From: JBEKJU01 sp050011095
Lineage (GTDB): Bacteria > Desulfobacterota > Syntrophorhabdia > Syntrophorhabdales > WCHB1-27
Direction: 5' to 3'
Assembly: GCA_050011095.1 (NCBI GenBank)
Contig: JBEKJU010000245.1
Coordinates: 1 to 7,526 of the forward strand
Length of the DNA: 7,526 nucleotides
Each line of letters begins with the position of its first letter. The first letter of the stretch is position 1. Below, piece after piece: positions 1-6,801 of this stretch. The notes under the pieces are model-generated. The model saw only the letters and a program-made list of their open reading frames with translations. It had not been told where the DNA came from and made no database searches. The translations under genes and the position numbers were made by a program.

Positions 1-14
1 AGACGCACTCAGGA

Positions 15-41
15 TTGACATAGGTCGAACACTCTTATAGA
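15..41 (+). promoter_or_regulatory. Candidate sigma-70 promoter ahead of the ATPase gene
   Basis: A perfect -35 hexamer TTGACA lies at 15-20 and a 4/6 match to the -10 box, TATAGA, at 36-41, with a 15-base spacer that is shorter than the ideal 17. A purine-rich Shine-Dalgarno-like stretch (GGAAGGAG) follows at 56-63. The position, just before the first gene of a co-directional cluster, fits an operon promoter. The short spacer and lack of any experimental start site keep confidence low. Confidence 0.35.
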
Positions 42-122
42 GTAAGGGCGGCCGGGGAAGGAGAGCCGGGAGACCGTTCGGATTTAGGTGGACGGAGCGT
101 TCGAGGTGAGTGGATTGGGCAC

Positions 123-1346
123 CCCGAGTTCCTTTATCTCAGTCCGAGTCACAAAGAAGCCCTGTCCGCCATTATATACGGCATCGAGGAAAGGAAGGGT
201 TTTATTACTATTATCGGCGGTGTCGGTGTAGGCAAGACCATGATTCTCCGATCGTATCTGCAGACGGTCGAGAAGAAACATCAGAAGATAATCTATGTGT
301 TCAACGCTAACCTCACTTTTGAAGGGCTCCTTAAGACGATTTACCAGAATCTGGGACTTGAAATTGAAAGCGGCGATATTGCAGGCATGCTCAATAGGCT
401 CTACGAGATTCTTATCGAGGAATACAGGCTGGGCAATACCGTTGTGCTCGTAATCGACGAGGCGCAGAACATGCCCATCGATACCCTTGAAAACTTGCGC
501 ATGATTTCCAATCTGGAGACATCGAAGGACAAATTGATTCAGGTTGTCCTGATAGGCCAGCCTGAGTTTGAAGAAGAGTTGAATCTTGACAGGCTTCGGC
601 AACTGAACCAGCGGGTTGCCATCCGTTCGACGATTTTGCCCCTTACGAAGGAAGAGAGCCTCGAATATATCAAGTTCAGGCTTTATAAGGCCGGGTCCAA
701 TTATAGTTCAATCTTCACCGCTCCGGCCCTGAAGAAGATCATTAAAAGGGCAAATGGCATTCCGAGACTTCTCAACGTCCTTTGCGACAATGCCCTTATC
801 ACGGCGTTTGGTTATCAGCAGAAGCCCGTCAGTAAGCAGATCGCCAAAGAGATCATCAGGGATTTTAAGAAACCGGGGAGATCGCGCGCGGTCCCGCGTT
901 TGCTTTTCGTTGCGTTGGGCCTTATTGTCGTGGTCTCACTTCTTATCGGGGTTGTCCGGATCCCGCGCCAAAGAGGGCCTTTTTACAGTAAAGCAGGAAT
1001 GCCGATGCATGGTGAGCAAAAGAAGCAGCCGGTTCTTGGGGCTAACCAGGAAAGACCTGTAGAAAAGGCGGTCGCCCACGATTACCAGGTACAGCCGACC
1101 CCCATTACGCGCCGCGAGCGTCCTTCGCCGGCCGGTAATGGGGATACCTCCAGGACCGTAAGCAAGGGCGACACCCTCTCCCGGTTGATAAGGGACGTCT
1201 ACGGTCCCGGCAGGAAGGAATCGGAGGTCAAAAAACTTCTCGAACTGGTCAGGCTTAAGAATCAGGATATCAAGAATACGAATGTAATTGTTCCCGGTCA
1301 AACGATCACCTTTCCGGATGCCTCGCAGAAACTTCCCGAAAATTGA
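123..1346 (+). CDS. ExeA/GspA-like AAA ATPase with membrane span and C-terminal LysM domain; 5' end damaged
   Basis: This is an AAA ATPase of the ExeA/GspA type found in secretion and exopolysaccharide loci. Family-like sequence begins at codon 123 (PEFLYLSPSHKEAL), and the P-loop GGVGVGKT is encoded by 216-239. The first in-frame ATG (240) lies directly after the P-loop and cannot be the true start. The frame is open back to 24 but holds no ATG, GTG or TTG. Numbering from that ATG, Walker B (VVLVIDEAQ) is at 68-76, a sensor-1-like VVLIGQPE at 102-109, a sensor-2-like GIPRLLN at 173-179, a single membrane span at about 221-239, a Pro-rich linker, and a LysM domain at about 304-358 (RTVSKGDTLSRLI to PGQTITFP). 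ExeA proper ends in a different peptidoglycan-binding domain, so LysM plays that part here. The expected N-terminus (FG-x-PF-x-x-TPDP) is missing in frame and seems scattered over the other two frames. It is either a pseudogene or an assembly-indel victim. Confidence 0.8.
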   Translation, partial: PEFLYLSPSHKEALSAIIYGIEERKGFITIIGGVGVGKTMILRSYLQTVEKKHQKIIYVFNANLTFEGLLKTIYQNLGLEIESGDIAGMLNRLYEILIEEYRLGNTVVLVIDEAQNMPIDTLENLRMISNLETSKDKLIQVVLIGQPEFEEELNLDRLRQLNQRVAIRSTILPLTKEESLEYIKFRLYKAGSNYSSIFTAPALKKIIKRANGIPRLLNVLCDNALITAFGYQQKPVSKQIAKEIIRDFKKPGRSRAVPRLLFVALGLIVVVSLLIGVVRIPRQRGPFYSKAGMPMHGEQKKQPVLGANQERPVEKAVAHDYQVQPTPITRRERPSPAGNGDTSRTVSKGDTLSRLIRDVYGPGRKESEVKKLLELVRLKNQDIKNTNVIVPGQTITFPDASQKLPEN

Positions 1347-1443
1347 GCGTGAGCCGGAGGGTAAATTCTGCGCGTAAGATTGCAGCCAATGCCGGTTCCT
1401 AATTCGACGCCCCTCCTGGGGTATGCATGGGGGTAAATAAAGA

Positions 1444-2166
1444 ATGATGACGCCATGGTCCTTCTCGGTGAGAGCCTCTCTGTGCTTCATTTTGTTGGGT
1501 GTCCTTGTGGGCTGCGATCATAATGTCGTGAAAACAGGCGTGACGCCGTCTGCTCAGTTGGATGCCCAGGCCCGGATATCTCCGGCGCCTGTTTACCTGA
1601 TCCAGGCGGGAGATGAACTGGAAATCAAGTTCCTCTACAACCAGGAGCTGGATCAGAAATTGCCGGTGCGCCCGGACGGTAGAATATCGCTTCCTGTAAT
1701 CAAGGAGGTTACGGTCGCCGGCATGTCACCCGGCAAGCTTGAAGAGCTTCTCACCCGGAAATATGCGCCCGAGCTTAAAAGGCCCAACATCACCGTAATA
1801 GTCCGGTCCTTTACCGCCCAAAAGGTATTCGTGGACGGGGAGGTAAACAAGGCGGGTCTGGTGCCGCTCAACGGGCCGCTTACCGTGATGGAGGCGATCG
1901 CTCAGGCCGGCGGGCTGAGGGATACCGCCCGACGCAACCAGGTGCTGGTCATAAGAAAGAACCAGGGCGGCCCGTTCTTTACGGGCGTGGTTGATCTTCG
2001 AAAGGTCATCGACGGCACGGACAGGAGCCAGGATATCTCACTCATGCCCTACGATATCGTTTACATCCCGAAATCGGCCATTGCGAACGTGAACCTTTTT
2101 GTCGAACAATATATTACAAGAAATATTCCTACTCCCTTCTATATCCTACCCTATGCTTTCAGATAG
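1444..2166 (+). CDS. Wza-type polysaccharide export lipoprotein (OPX family)
   Basis: An outer-membrane polysaccharide export protein, 240 residues, which would form the exit channel for the polymer. A lipoprotein signal is visible: Arg10, a hydrophobic stretch 11-22, and lipobox L21-V-G-C24. The Poly_export domain spans about 50-122 (YLIQAGDELEIKFLYNQELD, then RPDGRISLPVI). One SLBB-type domain follows at about 126-210 (KVFVDGEVNKAGLVPL, AIAQAGGL). The C-terminal segment at 214-240, with FVEQYI, is probably the membrane-embedded helix. It is much shorter than E. coli Wza and has a single SLBB repeat, as in many deltaproteobacterial loci. The residue after the lipidated Cys is Asp, which in enteric bacteria can signal inner-membrane retention. 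Two consecutive ATGs (1444, 1447) offer near-identical starts, and the ribosome binding site is weak. It lies 97 bases after the ATPase gene and 38 before the chain-length gene, so is probably co-transcribed. Confidence 0.9.
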   Translation: MMTPWSFSVRASLCFILLGVLVGCDHNVVKTGVTPSAQLDAQARISPAPVYLIQAGDELEIKFLYNQELDQKLPVRPDGRISLPVIKEVTVAGMSPGKLEELLTRKYAPELKRPNITVIVRSFTAQKVFVDGEVNKAGLVPLNGPLTVMEAIAQAGGLRDTARRNQVLVIRKNQGGPFFTGVVDLRKVIDGTDRSQDISLMPYDIVYIPKSAIANVNLFVEQYITRNIPTPFYILPYAFR

Positions 2167-2204
2167 CGTCGTGACAGAGATTATCTTCGTTACAAGGGGG
2201 GCCT

Positions 2205-3581
2205 ATGAACGAGCACCAACAGCAGTCCTTTAACATCCGAGACGCACTGATCATCCTTTTTAGGCACAAACTCAAAATTCTCATCTCATTTCTTCTCATC
2301 ATCGCCGTAACCGGTGCAATCGTCCTCTTCACCCCGCATCAATTTGTGGCCCGGGCAGTGGTCATGGTCAAGCTCGGAAGAGAATTCGTGCCCGTATCCG
2401 AAGTGGGCGATGTAAAGCCCCAGTTGAATCAGGACGCGATTATCAGAACCGAAATGGAGATTCTCACCAGCCGGGACCTGATCGTAAGAGTGGTCAAATC
2501 CGTCGGCCCTGAGGAACTCTACCCGGAACTGGGCGGAAAAACGGATCCGGGCGACAGTCGCCTCGAGGCCGCCGTTCTCAATTTCCGGCAGAACATTTTC
2601 GTCAATCCCGTAAAGGGAAGCAACCTGCTGGAAGTATATTTCCGGCACGACAACCCCCAGGTGGCTTCCCGGACGGTAAATGCCCTGCTTGAGTCTCTCA
2701 AAGAGAGGCACTTGCAGGTCTTCAGCGACCCTAAGTCCTCATTTCTTGAAGGCCAGTTGAAAGACTATGAGAACAAATTGAATAAGACGGAAAGCGACAT
2801 GGACAGTTTTAAACAGAGAAATCAAGTCTTCGCCCTTGACGAGCAGAGAAGCGTTCTGATTAAGGAACGGGCTGAATCGGAGTCGACCCTGAAGACGGAG
2901 CAGATCAGGGCCAGGGAGCTACAGCAGAAGATAGCCTTCCTGAAGGACCGTAAAGACGTATTCACCGATGCGACGGTGGGTGAGCTGAAATCCAAGCTGA
3001 ACAGCCTGGAGCAGAAGGAGCAGGAATTGACGGAGAAGTATAACGAGGAAAGTCAGGTGATGATAAACCACCGGAAAGAGACGCGGGTTGTCAAGGAGCA
3101 ATTGCAGAAATACGAAGAGCAGGTGCGGAACGCCGAGATCGTAAAAATACAGGCGGAGTTGGAGCCGCTACAGGTGAAAATCACCGGACTGCAAAAGCGT
3201 TACGATGAGGTGGACAAGGAGTTGCGGAAGCTGGACGCCCGTACAAAGGAATTTGACGACCTGAAACGGCAGGCAGGGGCCAATGAGGCCAATTATCAAA
3301 CTTATCTCAAGAAGACGGAGGAGGCCCGCATCTCGGACGATTTGGATCGGAGGAAGATGACGAACGTCAGTGTCATCGAAGAGGCGTCCGTAACTCCGGC
3401 CAAGTCGAATCAACAAAAAGTGCTGGGCCTGGGCATCTTTTTGAGCATTGCCCTCAGCTTCGGCCTTGCCTATGCCGCGGAATATATTCCCCGCAGATTG
3501 ACAACGCCTCATAATGCCGAAAAGAAGCTGGGCCTTCGCGTTCTCATCGCCATCCCGAAGAAAGCAAACCTGTCATGCTAA
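2205..3581 (+). CDS. Wzz/GumC-type polysaccharide chain-length determinant (no kinase domain)
   Basis: A polysaccharide co-polymerase of the inner membrane, 458 residues, which sets polymer length and links the cytoplasmic kinase to the periplasmic export channel. An N-terminal Wzz domain begins with a short cytoplasmic segment and the first membrane span at about 24-43. A periplasmic region follows, with a long Glu/Lys/Gln-rich coiled coil at about 180-350, a GNVR-like segment at about 347-400 (DDLKRQAGANEANYQTYLKKTEEARI), a second membrane span at about 406-425, and a short cytoplasmic tail. The usual Pro-rich motif before the second span is reduced to one Pro (VTPAKSN). It carries no ATPase domain; the kinase-like partner is the next gene, a split arrangement as in Gram-positive capsule systems. 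ATG 2205 follows an AAGGGGGG stretch about five bases upstream. The gene ends in Cys. Confidence 0.9.
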   Translation: MNEHQQQSFNIRDALIILFRHKLKILISFLLIIAVTGAIVLFTPHQFVARAVVMVKLGREFVPVSEVGDVKPQLNQDAIIRTEMEILTSRDLIVRVVKSVGPEELYPELGGKTDPGDSRLEAAVLNFRQNIFVNPVKGSNLLEVYFRHDNPQVASRTVNALLESLKERHLQVFSDPKSSFLEGQLKDYENKLNKTESDMDSFKQRNQVFALDEQRSVLIKERAESESTLKTEQIRARELQQKIAFLKDRKDVFTDATVGELKSKLNSLEQKEQELTEKYNEESQVMINHRKETRVVKEQLQKYEEQVRNAEIVKIQAELEPLQVKITGLQKRYDEVDKELRKLDARTKEFDDLKRQAGANEANYQTYLKKTEEARISDDLDRRKMTNVSVIEEASVTPAKSNQQKVLGLGIFLSIALSFGLAYAAEYIPRRLTTPHNAEKKLGLRVLIAIPKKANLSC

Positions 3582-3623
3582 ATTCTCCGTAGACATGACG
3601 ATTTCTAATTTGAACGTAAAAAC

Positions 3624-3628
3624 GAGGT
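3624..3628 (+). promoter_or_regulatory. Ribosome binding site deciding the start of the kinase-like gene
   Basis: GAGGT ends one base before the first of two adjacent ATGs (3630) and four bases before the second (3633). The closer one leaves too little spacing, so 3633, giving MSNIYEAL, is the better start. Confidence 0.5.
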
Positions 3629-3632
3629 AATG

Positions 3633-4379
3633 ATGTCCAACATTTACGAAGCCCTTGAGCATGCCAAGACAACGGTTCATGTGATCCAGCCGACAGCACA
3701 GAACATTGACGGCGCGGAGAATCACCGAGCCGCGGTTTTTGACGATCGGGCGCCGGACGTGGAAGAGGAGATGATAGCCCTGTATCACACGATCGTATCT
3801 GCTCTTCCCAGCGTCGAGCACCGGTCGGTCCTCTTTATCGGGTCGGCGTCAAACGAGGGAACAACGACGATAGCGCGGCAACTGGCCAAAACAATCTCTC
3901 TCCGAATGGAGAAAAACATTCTTCTCATAGATATCGACAGGAGCCGGCCCGACCTCCATGTTTATGAGGGCATTCGAGCGGAAAAAAGCGTACAGGAGGT
4001 AGTGGATACGGGGGATTTGATCGATAAGGCACTCTACCGGGTTGAAGAGACGAGCCTCTACGTAATGCCCCTTTTTCAAACGACCATGCTCACGCCGAAG
4101 GCCCTCGAACTAGCCAAACGCGATGTGTTTTGGGAGCCCCTGAAAGAGAAATTCGATCTAGTTATTGTCGACTCGCCCCCGGCCACGGTATTTCCCGATG
4201 GGCCCGGATTCGCCTCGTGTGTTGACGGCGTTATTCTTGTAGTCGAAGCGGAGAAGACACGCTGGCCGGTAGCATTGAGCGTCAAGGATAAAATCATCAA
4301 GAGCGGCGGCAGGATCCTCGGCATTGTCTTTAACAAGCGTAAATTTTACATCCCCAAATGGCTTTATAAACGAGTATAG
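3633..4379 (+). CDS. Divergent BY-kinase-like P-loop ATPase (CpsD/CapB family)
   Basis: A cytoplasmic partner of the chain-length protein, 248 residues from the ATG at 3633. It begins MSNIYEALEHAK, a typical opening for CpsD/CapB-type proteins of exopolysaccharide loci. The P-loop ATPase core is visible: Walker A-like GSASNEGTTT at 70-79, Walker A'-like ILLIDIDRSRPDLH at 96-109, Walker B FDLVIVDSPP at 174-183. The C-terminus (VEAEKTRW, then NKRKFYIPKWLYKRV) matches, from memory, a deltaproteobacterial subfamily. Several hallmarks of active BY-kinases are missing: the Walker A Lys is Thr (EGTTT for EGKST/T), the oligomer-interface EX2RX2R helix reads EEMIALYHTI with both Arg lost, the A' motif reads DIDRSR where DxDxR is expected, and there is no Tyr cluster at the end. 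It may bind nucleotide weakly and act as a scaffold. A regulatory role in chain length is inferred from the neighbour; kinase activity is doubtful. Confidence 0.85.
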   Translation: MSNIYEALEHAKTTVHVIQPTAQNIDGAENHRAAVFDDRAPDVEEEMIALYHTIVSALPSVEHRSVLFIGSASNEGTTTIARQLAKTISLRMEKNILLIDIDRSRPDLHVYEGIRAEKSVQEVVDTGDLIDKALYRVEETSLYVMPLFQTTMLTPKALELAKRDVFWEPLKEKFDLVIVDSPPATVFPDGPGFASCVDGVILVVEAEKTRWPVALSVKDKIIKSGGRILGIVFNKRKFYIPKWLYKRV

Positions 4380-4417
4380 CCGCTGGATCATCCCGTCTAA
4401 AGAGAGGCTTGTAGCCG

Positions 4418-5596
4418 ATGCGGAAACTGGATTTTCTTCATAGGAACAAAGCCGGGACGCATGCCGACAACCGACCGGAGGGCGCAATCGGATTGAAGGA
4501 CCTTCGGTCCGGGCTGTATCGCGAGGAATATTTCAATGAACTTCTTGCGCTGGAAAGGAAAAGGTGTGAGCGATCGCAAGAATCGATGCTGCTGATGCTT
4601 GCCGATCTTACCGCCTTTGAGCATTCGGCGGATCGGTGCGATGTTGCGAAGCTGATGTGCAACGCCCTTTTTAATGTCACTCGGGAGACGGATGTCAAAG
4701 GATGGTACCTGGACGATTCCGTCGCGGGAATCGTTTTTATCGATATGGCTGGAAAGGCGAAGAAGCCCGGAGCCAACCGGGAAAACATCATCCACAAATG
4801 CACCGGCCGTCTCAGTGCCTCCCTCGGATCGGAAATATCCTCGAAGATCGCGCTAAGTTGGCTGATTTTCCCGGAGGAATTTCCCGTATGTCTTGCGGCG
4901 GGCCGCGACCGGAAAACACACGCGTTCGTAAGGAGGGGGGAAGGGAGACGGGGTCTCGCGCTTCACGCAAAACGCCTTATCGATGTATTGGGCAGCCTTT
5001 TTGGCATTATCTGGTTTGCCCCGGTCCTCCTTGGCGTCCCCGTTCTTATCAAGATCAGCTCGAAGGGACCGGTGTTATTCAAGCAGGAAAGGATCGGCCT
5101 CGCGGGAGCGAGGTTTATGTTTTTGAAATTTCGATCGATGTACGTGAATAACGACCCGACTATCCACAAAGACTTTGTGAGAAGTCTCATTCACTCAGGA
5201 AAATCCGCGGGCTCCGATATCGCTGCGAAGGATAACGGCACGTACAAGATCAAGAATGATCCAAGAGTGACGCCCCTTGGGAGGATTTTGAGGAAAGCGA
5301 GCCTGGACGAAGTCCCTCAGTTCATCAACGTTCTGAAAGGAGACATGTCGCTTGTCGGCCCCAGACCCCCCCTCCGGTATGAATGTGAGGCCTATGATGT
5401 ATGGCACAGACGGAGGGTGCTGGATATGAAGCCGGGGATTACGGGCCTCTGGCAGGTTACGGGCCGGAGCAGGACGACATTCGACGATATGGTCCGCATG
5501 GATATCAGGTACATCAGGGATTGGTCCTTGTGGTTGGATATGAAGATCCTTTTCAAGACGCCCTTCGTTGTGCTTCTGGGCGAAGGAGCCTACTGA
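4418..5596 (+). CDS. Polyprenyl-phosphate sugar-1-phosphate transferase with N-terminal degenerate GGDEF domain
   Basis: An initiating transferase of 392 residues that moves a sugar phosphate from a nucleotide sugar to undecaprenyl phosphate, on the inner face of the membrane. The C-terminal bacterial sugar transferase domain covers about 184-392: KRLIDVLGSLFG and a hydrophobic membrane segment 190-211, KISSKGPVLFKQERIG, KFRSM at 237-241, the catalytic Asp-Glu pair at 297-298 in SLDEVPQ, KGDMSLVGPRP at 307-317, and PGITGLWQVTGRS. It is the short, single-span form without the WcaJ/WbaP N-terminal helices. In place of those, residues about 28-155 look like a GGDEF fold: SGLYREEYFNELL resembles the family's TGLxNRRxF opening, and MLLMLADLTAF its metal-binding strand. 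The GGDEF signature itself is replaced by LDDSV (98-102), while RETD (89-92) keeps the I-site spacing. The specific sugar cannot be told. A Shine-Dalgarno AGAGAGG lies about 10 bases before the ATG. Confidence 0.92.
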   Translation: MRKLDFLHRNKAGTHADNRPEGAIGLKDLRSGLYREEYFNELLALERKRCERSQESMLLMLADLTAFEHSADRCDVAKLMCNALFNVTRETDVKGWYLDDSVAGIVFIDMAGKAKKPGANRENIIHKCTGRLSASLGSEISSKIALSWLIFPEEFPVCLAAGRDRKTHAFVRRGEGRRGLALHAKRLIDVLGSLFGIIWFAPVLLGVPVLIKISSKGPVLFKQERIGLAGARFMFLKFRSMYVNNDPTIHKDFVRSLIHSGKSAGSDIAAKDNGTYKIKNDPRVTPLGRILRKASLDEVPQFINVLKGDMSLVGPRPPLRYECEAYDVWHRRRVLDMKPGITGLWQVTGRSRTTFDDMVRMDIRYIRDWSLWLDMKILFKTPFVVLLGEGAY

Positions 5597-5597
5597 A

Positions 5598-5626
5598 ATC
5601 GATCAATCAAACGAGGGCATCGATCA
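5598..5626 (+). repeat. Pair of 8-bp direct repeats ATCGATCA, 21 bp apart
   Basis: ATCGATCA occurs at 5598-5605 and again at 5619-5626, just after the sugar transferase stop codon. The 21-base period equals about two helical turns, which would suit two protein half-sites on one DNA face. Chance is a fair explanation for repeats this short. Confidence 0.3.
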
Positions 5627-5679
5627 GCCGGTAAACGAATGACACGGTGATCTCATCAACGCCTCGTAAATAAGGGCTC

Positions 5680-5685
5680 GGAAGG
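5680..5685 (+). promoter_or_regulatory. Strong ribosome binding site pointing to ATG 5692, out of frame with the dehydrogenase
   Basis: GGAAGG lies six bases before ATG 5692, ideal spacing. The frame from this ATG (MSQMAKDF) closes at a TAG near 5797 without reaching the Rossmann fold, while the dehydrogenase frame is one register away. This placement is the main evidence for a 5' frameshift in the next gene. Confidence 0.6.
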
Positions 5686-5714
5686 AAATAAATGAGTCAG
5701 ATGGCGAAGGATTT

Positions 5715-6779
5715 TTGGCCGATCGGCGAGGCGCGGAAAGGCCAAATGTACTGGATGTACATGACCTTTTCGCAACGAAGCGGGCGGACAGTGTCATAGG
5801 CTTTGGATACTGGGGTCCGAACATCGTAAGAAATTTTAACGCCGTGGACGGCGCCAAGGTAGTGGCGGTCTGCGACCTTAACGCCGATTTGCTCAAAAAG
5901 GCCAAGGCAAACTACCCGGCCATCGATATCTCATCGGACCCGGCCGACATTCTGACCTCATCCGAGATCGATGCCGTAGCTGTTATCACCCCCGTATATA
6001 CCCATTATGATCTTGCAAAGAAGGCGCTCGACAACGGCAAGCACGTCTTCGTCGAAAAACCCTTCACCTCGACTTCGGTGCAGGCGCGACGGCTGATCGG
6101 GCTGGCAGAGAGAAAACGGCTGACGATGATGGTGGATCACACCTTTCTATTTACGGGGGCGGTGAGGAGGATCAAGGAACTCATCGATGAAGGGGAGTTG
6201 GGGAAAATCTATTACTACGACTCCATGCGTGTGAACCTGGGCTTGTTTCAGCATGATGTAAACGTCGTCTGGGATCTGGCGCCTCACGATTTGTCTGTCA
6301 TGGACTACCTCATTCCGGAAAGACCACTTGCGCTGAGCGCCACGGGGGAAGTCCACTATAACGGCTTCGAGGACGTCGCGTATGTGACGGTCTATTGCGA
6401 GAAGAATGTTATCGCCCATTTTAATGTCAACTGGTTGTCCCCCGTCAAGGTGAGGACCACCCTTATCGGTGGAGACAAGAAAATGCTGGTATGGAACGAC
6501 CTGGAGGCGGGCGAGAAACTGAAGCTCTATGACAAGGGCGTCGAGGTAAAGAGCCGCGAGAGCGTCTATGACCTGCTGGTGAGCTATCGGTCAGGGGATG
6601 CGTGGATACCGCGGGTGCAGCAGACTGAAGCCTTGAAGCTCGAGGCAGACTACTTCGTCCACTGCGTTACGAACAGCAAAACACCGATCAACGACGGGGT
6701 CGCCGGCCTGCGAGTGGCGAGGATGCTCGAAGCCGCCAACGAATCCATGAAGGCAAAAGGCAAGCTGGTAGAACTATGA
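5715..6779 (+). CDS. Gfo/Idh/MocA-family nucleotide-sugar dehydrogenase; N-terminus uncertain
   Basis: A cytoplasmic NAD(P)-dependent sugar oxidoreductase. From the TTG at 5715 it has 354 residues. The Rossmann motif is intact at 29-34 (VIGFGYWGPNIVRNF), the EKP motif with the conserved Lys is at 114-116, and the family's second-domain motif WDLAPHDL is at 186-193. The closest functional types are the WlbA/WbpB-like 3-dehydrogenases, which oxidise C3 of a UDP-sugar ahead of transamination. The acetyltransferase and aminotransferase that follow support that role, but the substrate is not readable here. The start is a problem: the good ribosome binding site and ATG at 5692 are in another frame. 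The frame used here has only a TTG before the fold and about 25 residues (ADRRGAERPNVLDVHDLFAT) that look unlike the family. The expected first strand (K-V-G-V-I-G) reads A-D-S-V-I-G. A one-base loss near the T run at 5712-5716 would join the two frames. Confidence 0.85.
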   Translation: MADRRGAERPNVLDVHDLFATKRADSVIGFGYWGPNIVRNFNAVDGAKVVAVCDLNADLLKKAKANYPAIDISSDPADILTSSEIDAVAVITPVYTHYDLAKKALDNGKHVFVEKPFTSTSVQARRLIGLAERKRLTMMVDHTFLFTGAVRRIKELIDEGELGKIYYYDSMRVNLGLFQHDVNVVWDLAPHDLSVMDYLIPERPLALSATGEVHYNGFEDVAYVTVYCEKNVIAHFNVNWLSPVKVRTTLIGGDKKMLVWNDLEAGEKLKLYDKGVEVKSRESVYDLLVSYRSGDAWIPRVQQTEALKLEADYFVHCVTNSKTPINDGVAGLRVARMLEAANESMKAKGKLVEL

Positions 6780-6801
6780 CTGCCGGGAAGGAGCATGAAC
6801 G

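Noticed and set aside
84..602. Minus-strand frame of 172 codons across the ATPase 5' half
   Set aside because: It lies opposite Walker A and B coding sequence and shows no family motif.
1410..1421. CCCC-TCCT-GGGG hairpin before the export lipoprotein gene, considered as a terminator or riboswitch part
   Set aside because: Only four base pairs, no T tract, and no recognisable c-di-GMP riboswitch core around it.
936..1490. Long minus-strand frame across the ATPase 3' end
   Set aside because: It is antisense to a clear LysM domain and membrane span, and its translation (Arg-rich, no motif) looks like a shadow frame.
3595..3630. An 11-codon ORF (MTISNLNVKTR) whose TAA overlaps the first ATG of the kinase-like gene
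   Set aside because: It has no ribosome binding site, and an overlap of this sort arises easily by chance; I could not support a leader peptide.
5712..5718. Programmed -1 frameshift heptamer at the T run of the dehydrogenase gene
   Set aside because: The run TTTTTGG does not fit X XXY YYZ in the ATG 5692 frame, and no strong downstream stem is evident; a base loss is simpler.
5746..5762. ATGTAC-TGGAT-GTACAT inverted repeat as an operator
   Set aside because: It falls inside the probable coding region and the short arms around a GTAC palindrome are easily random.
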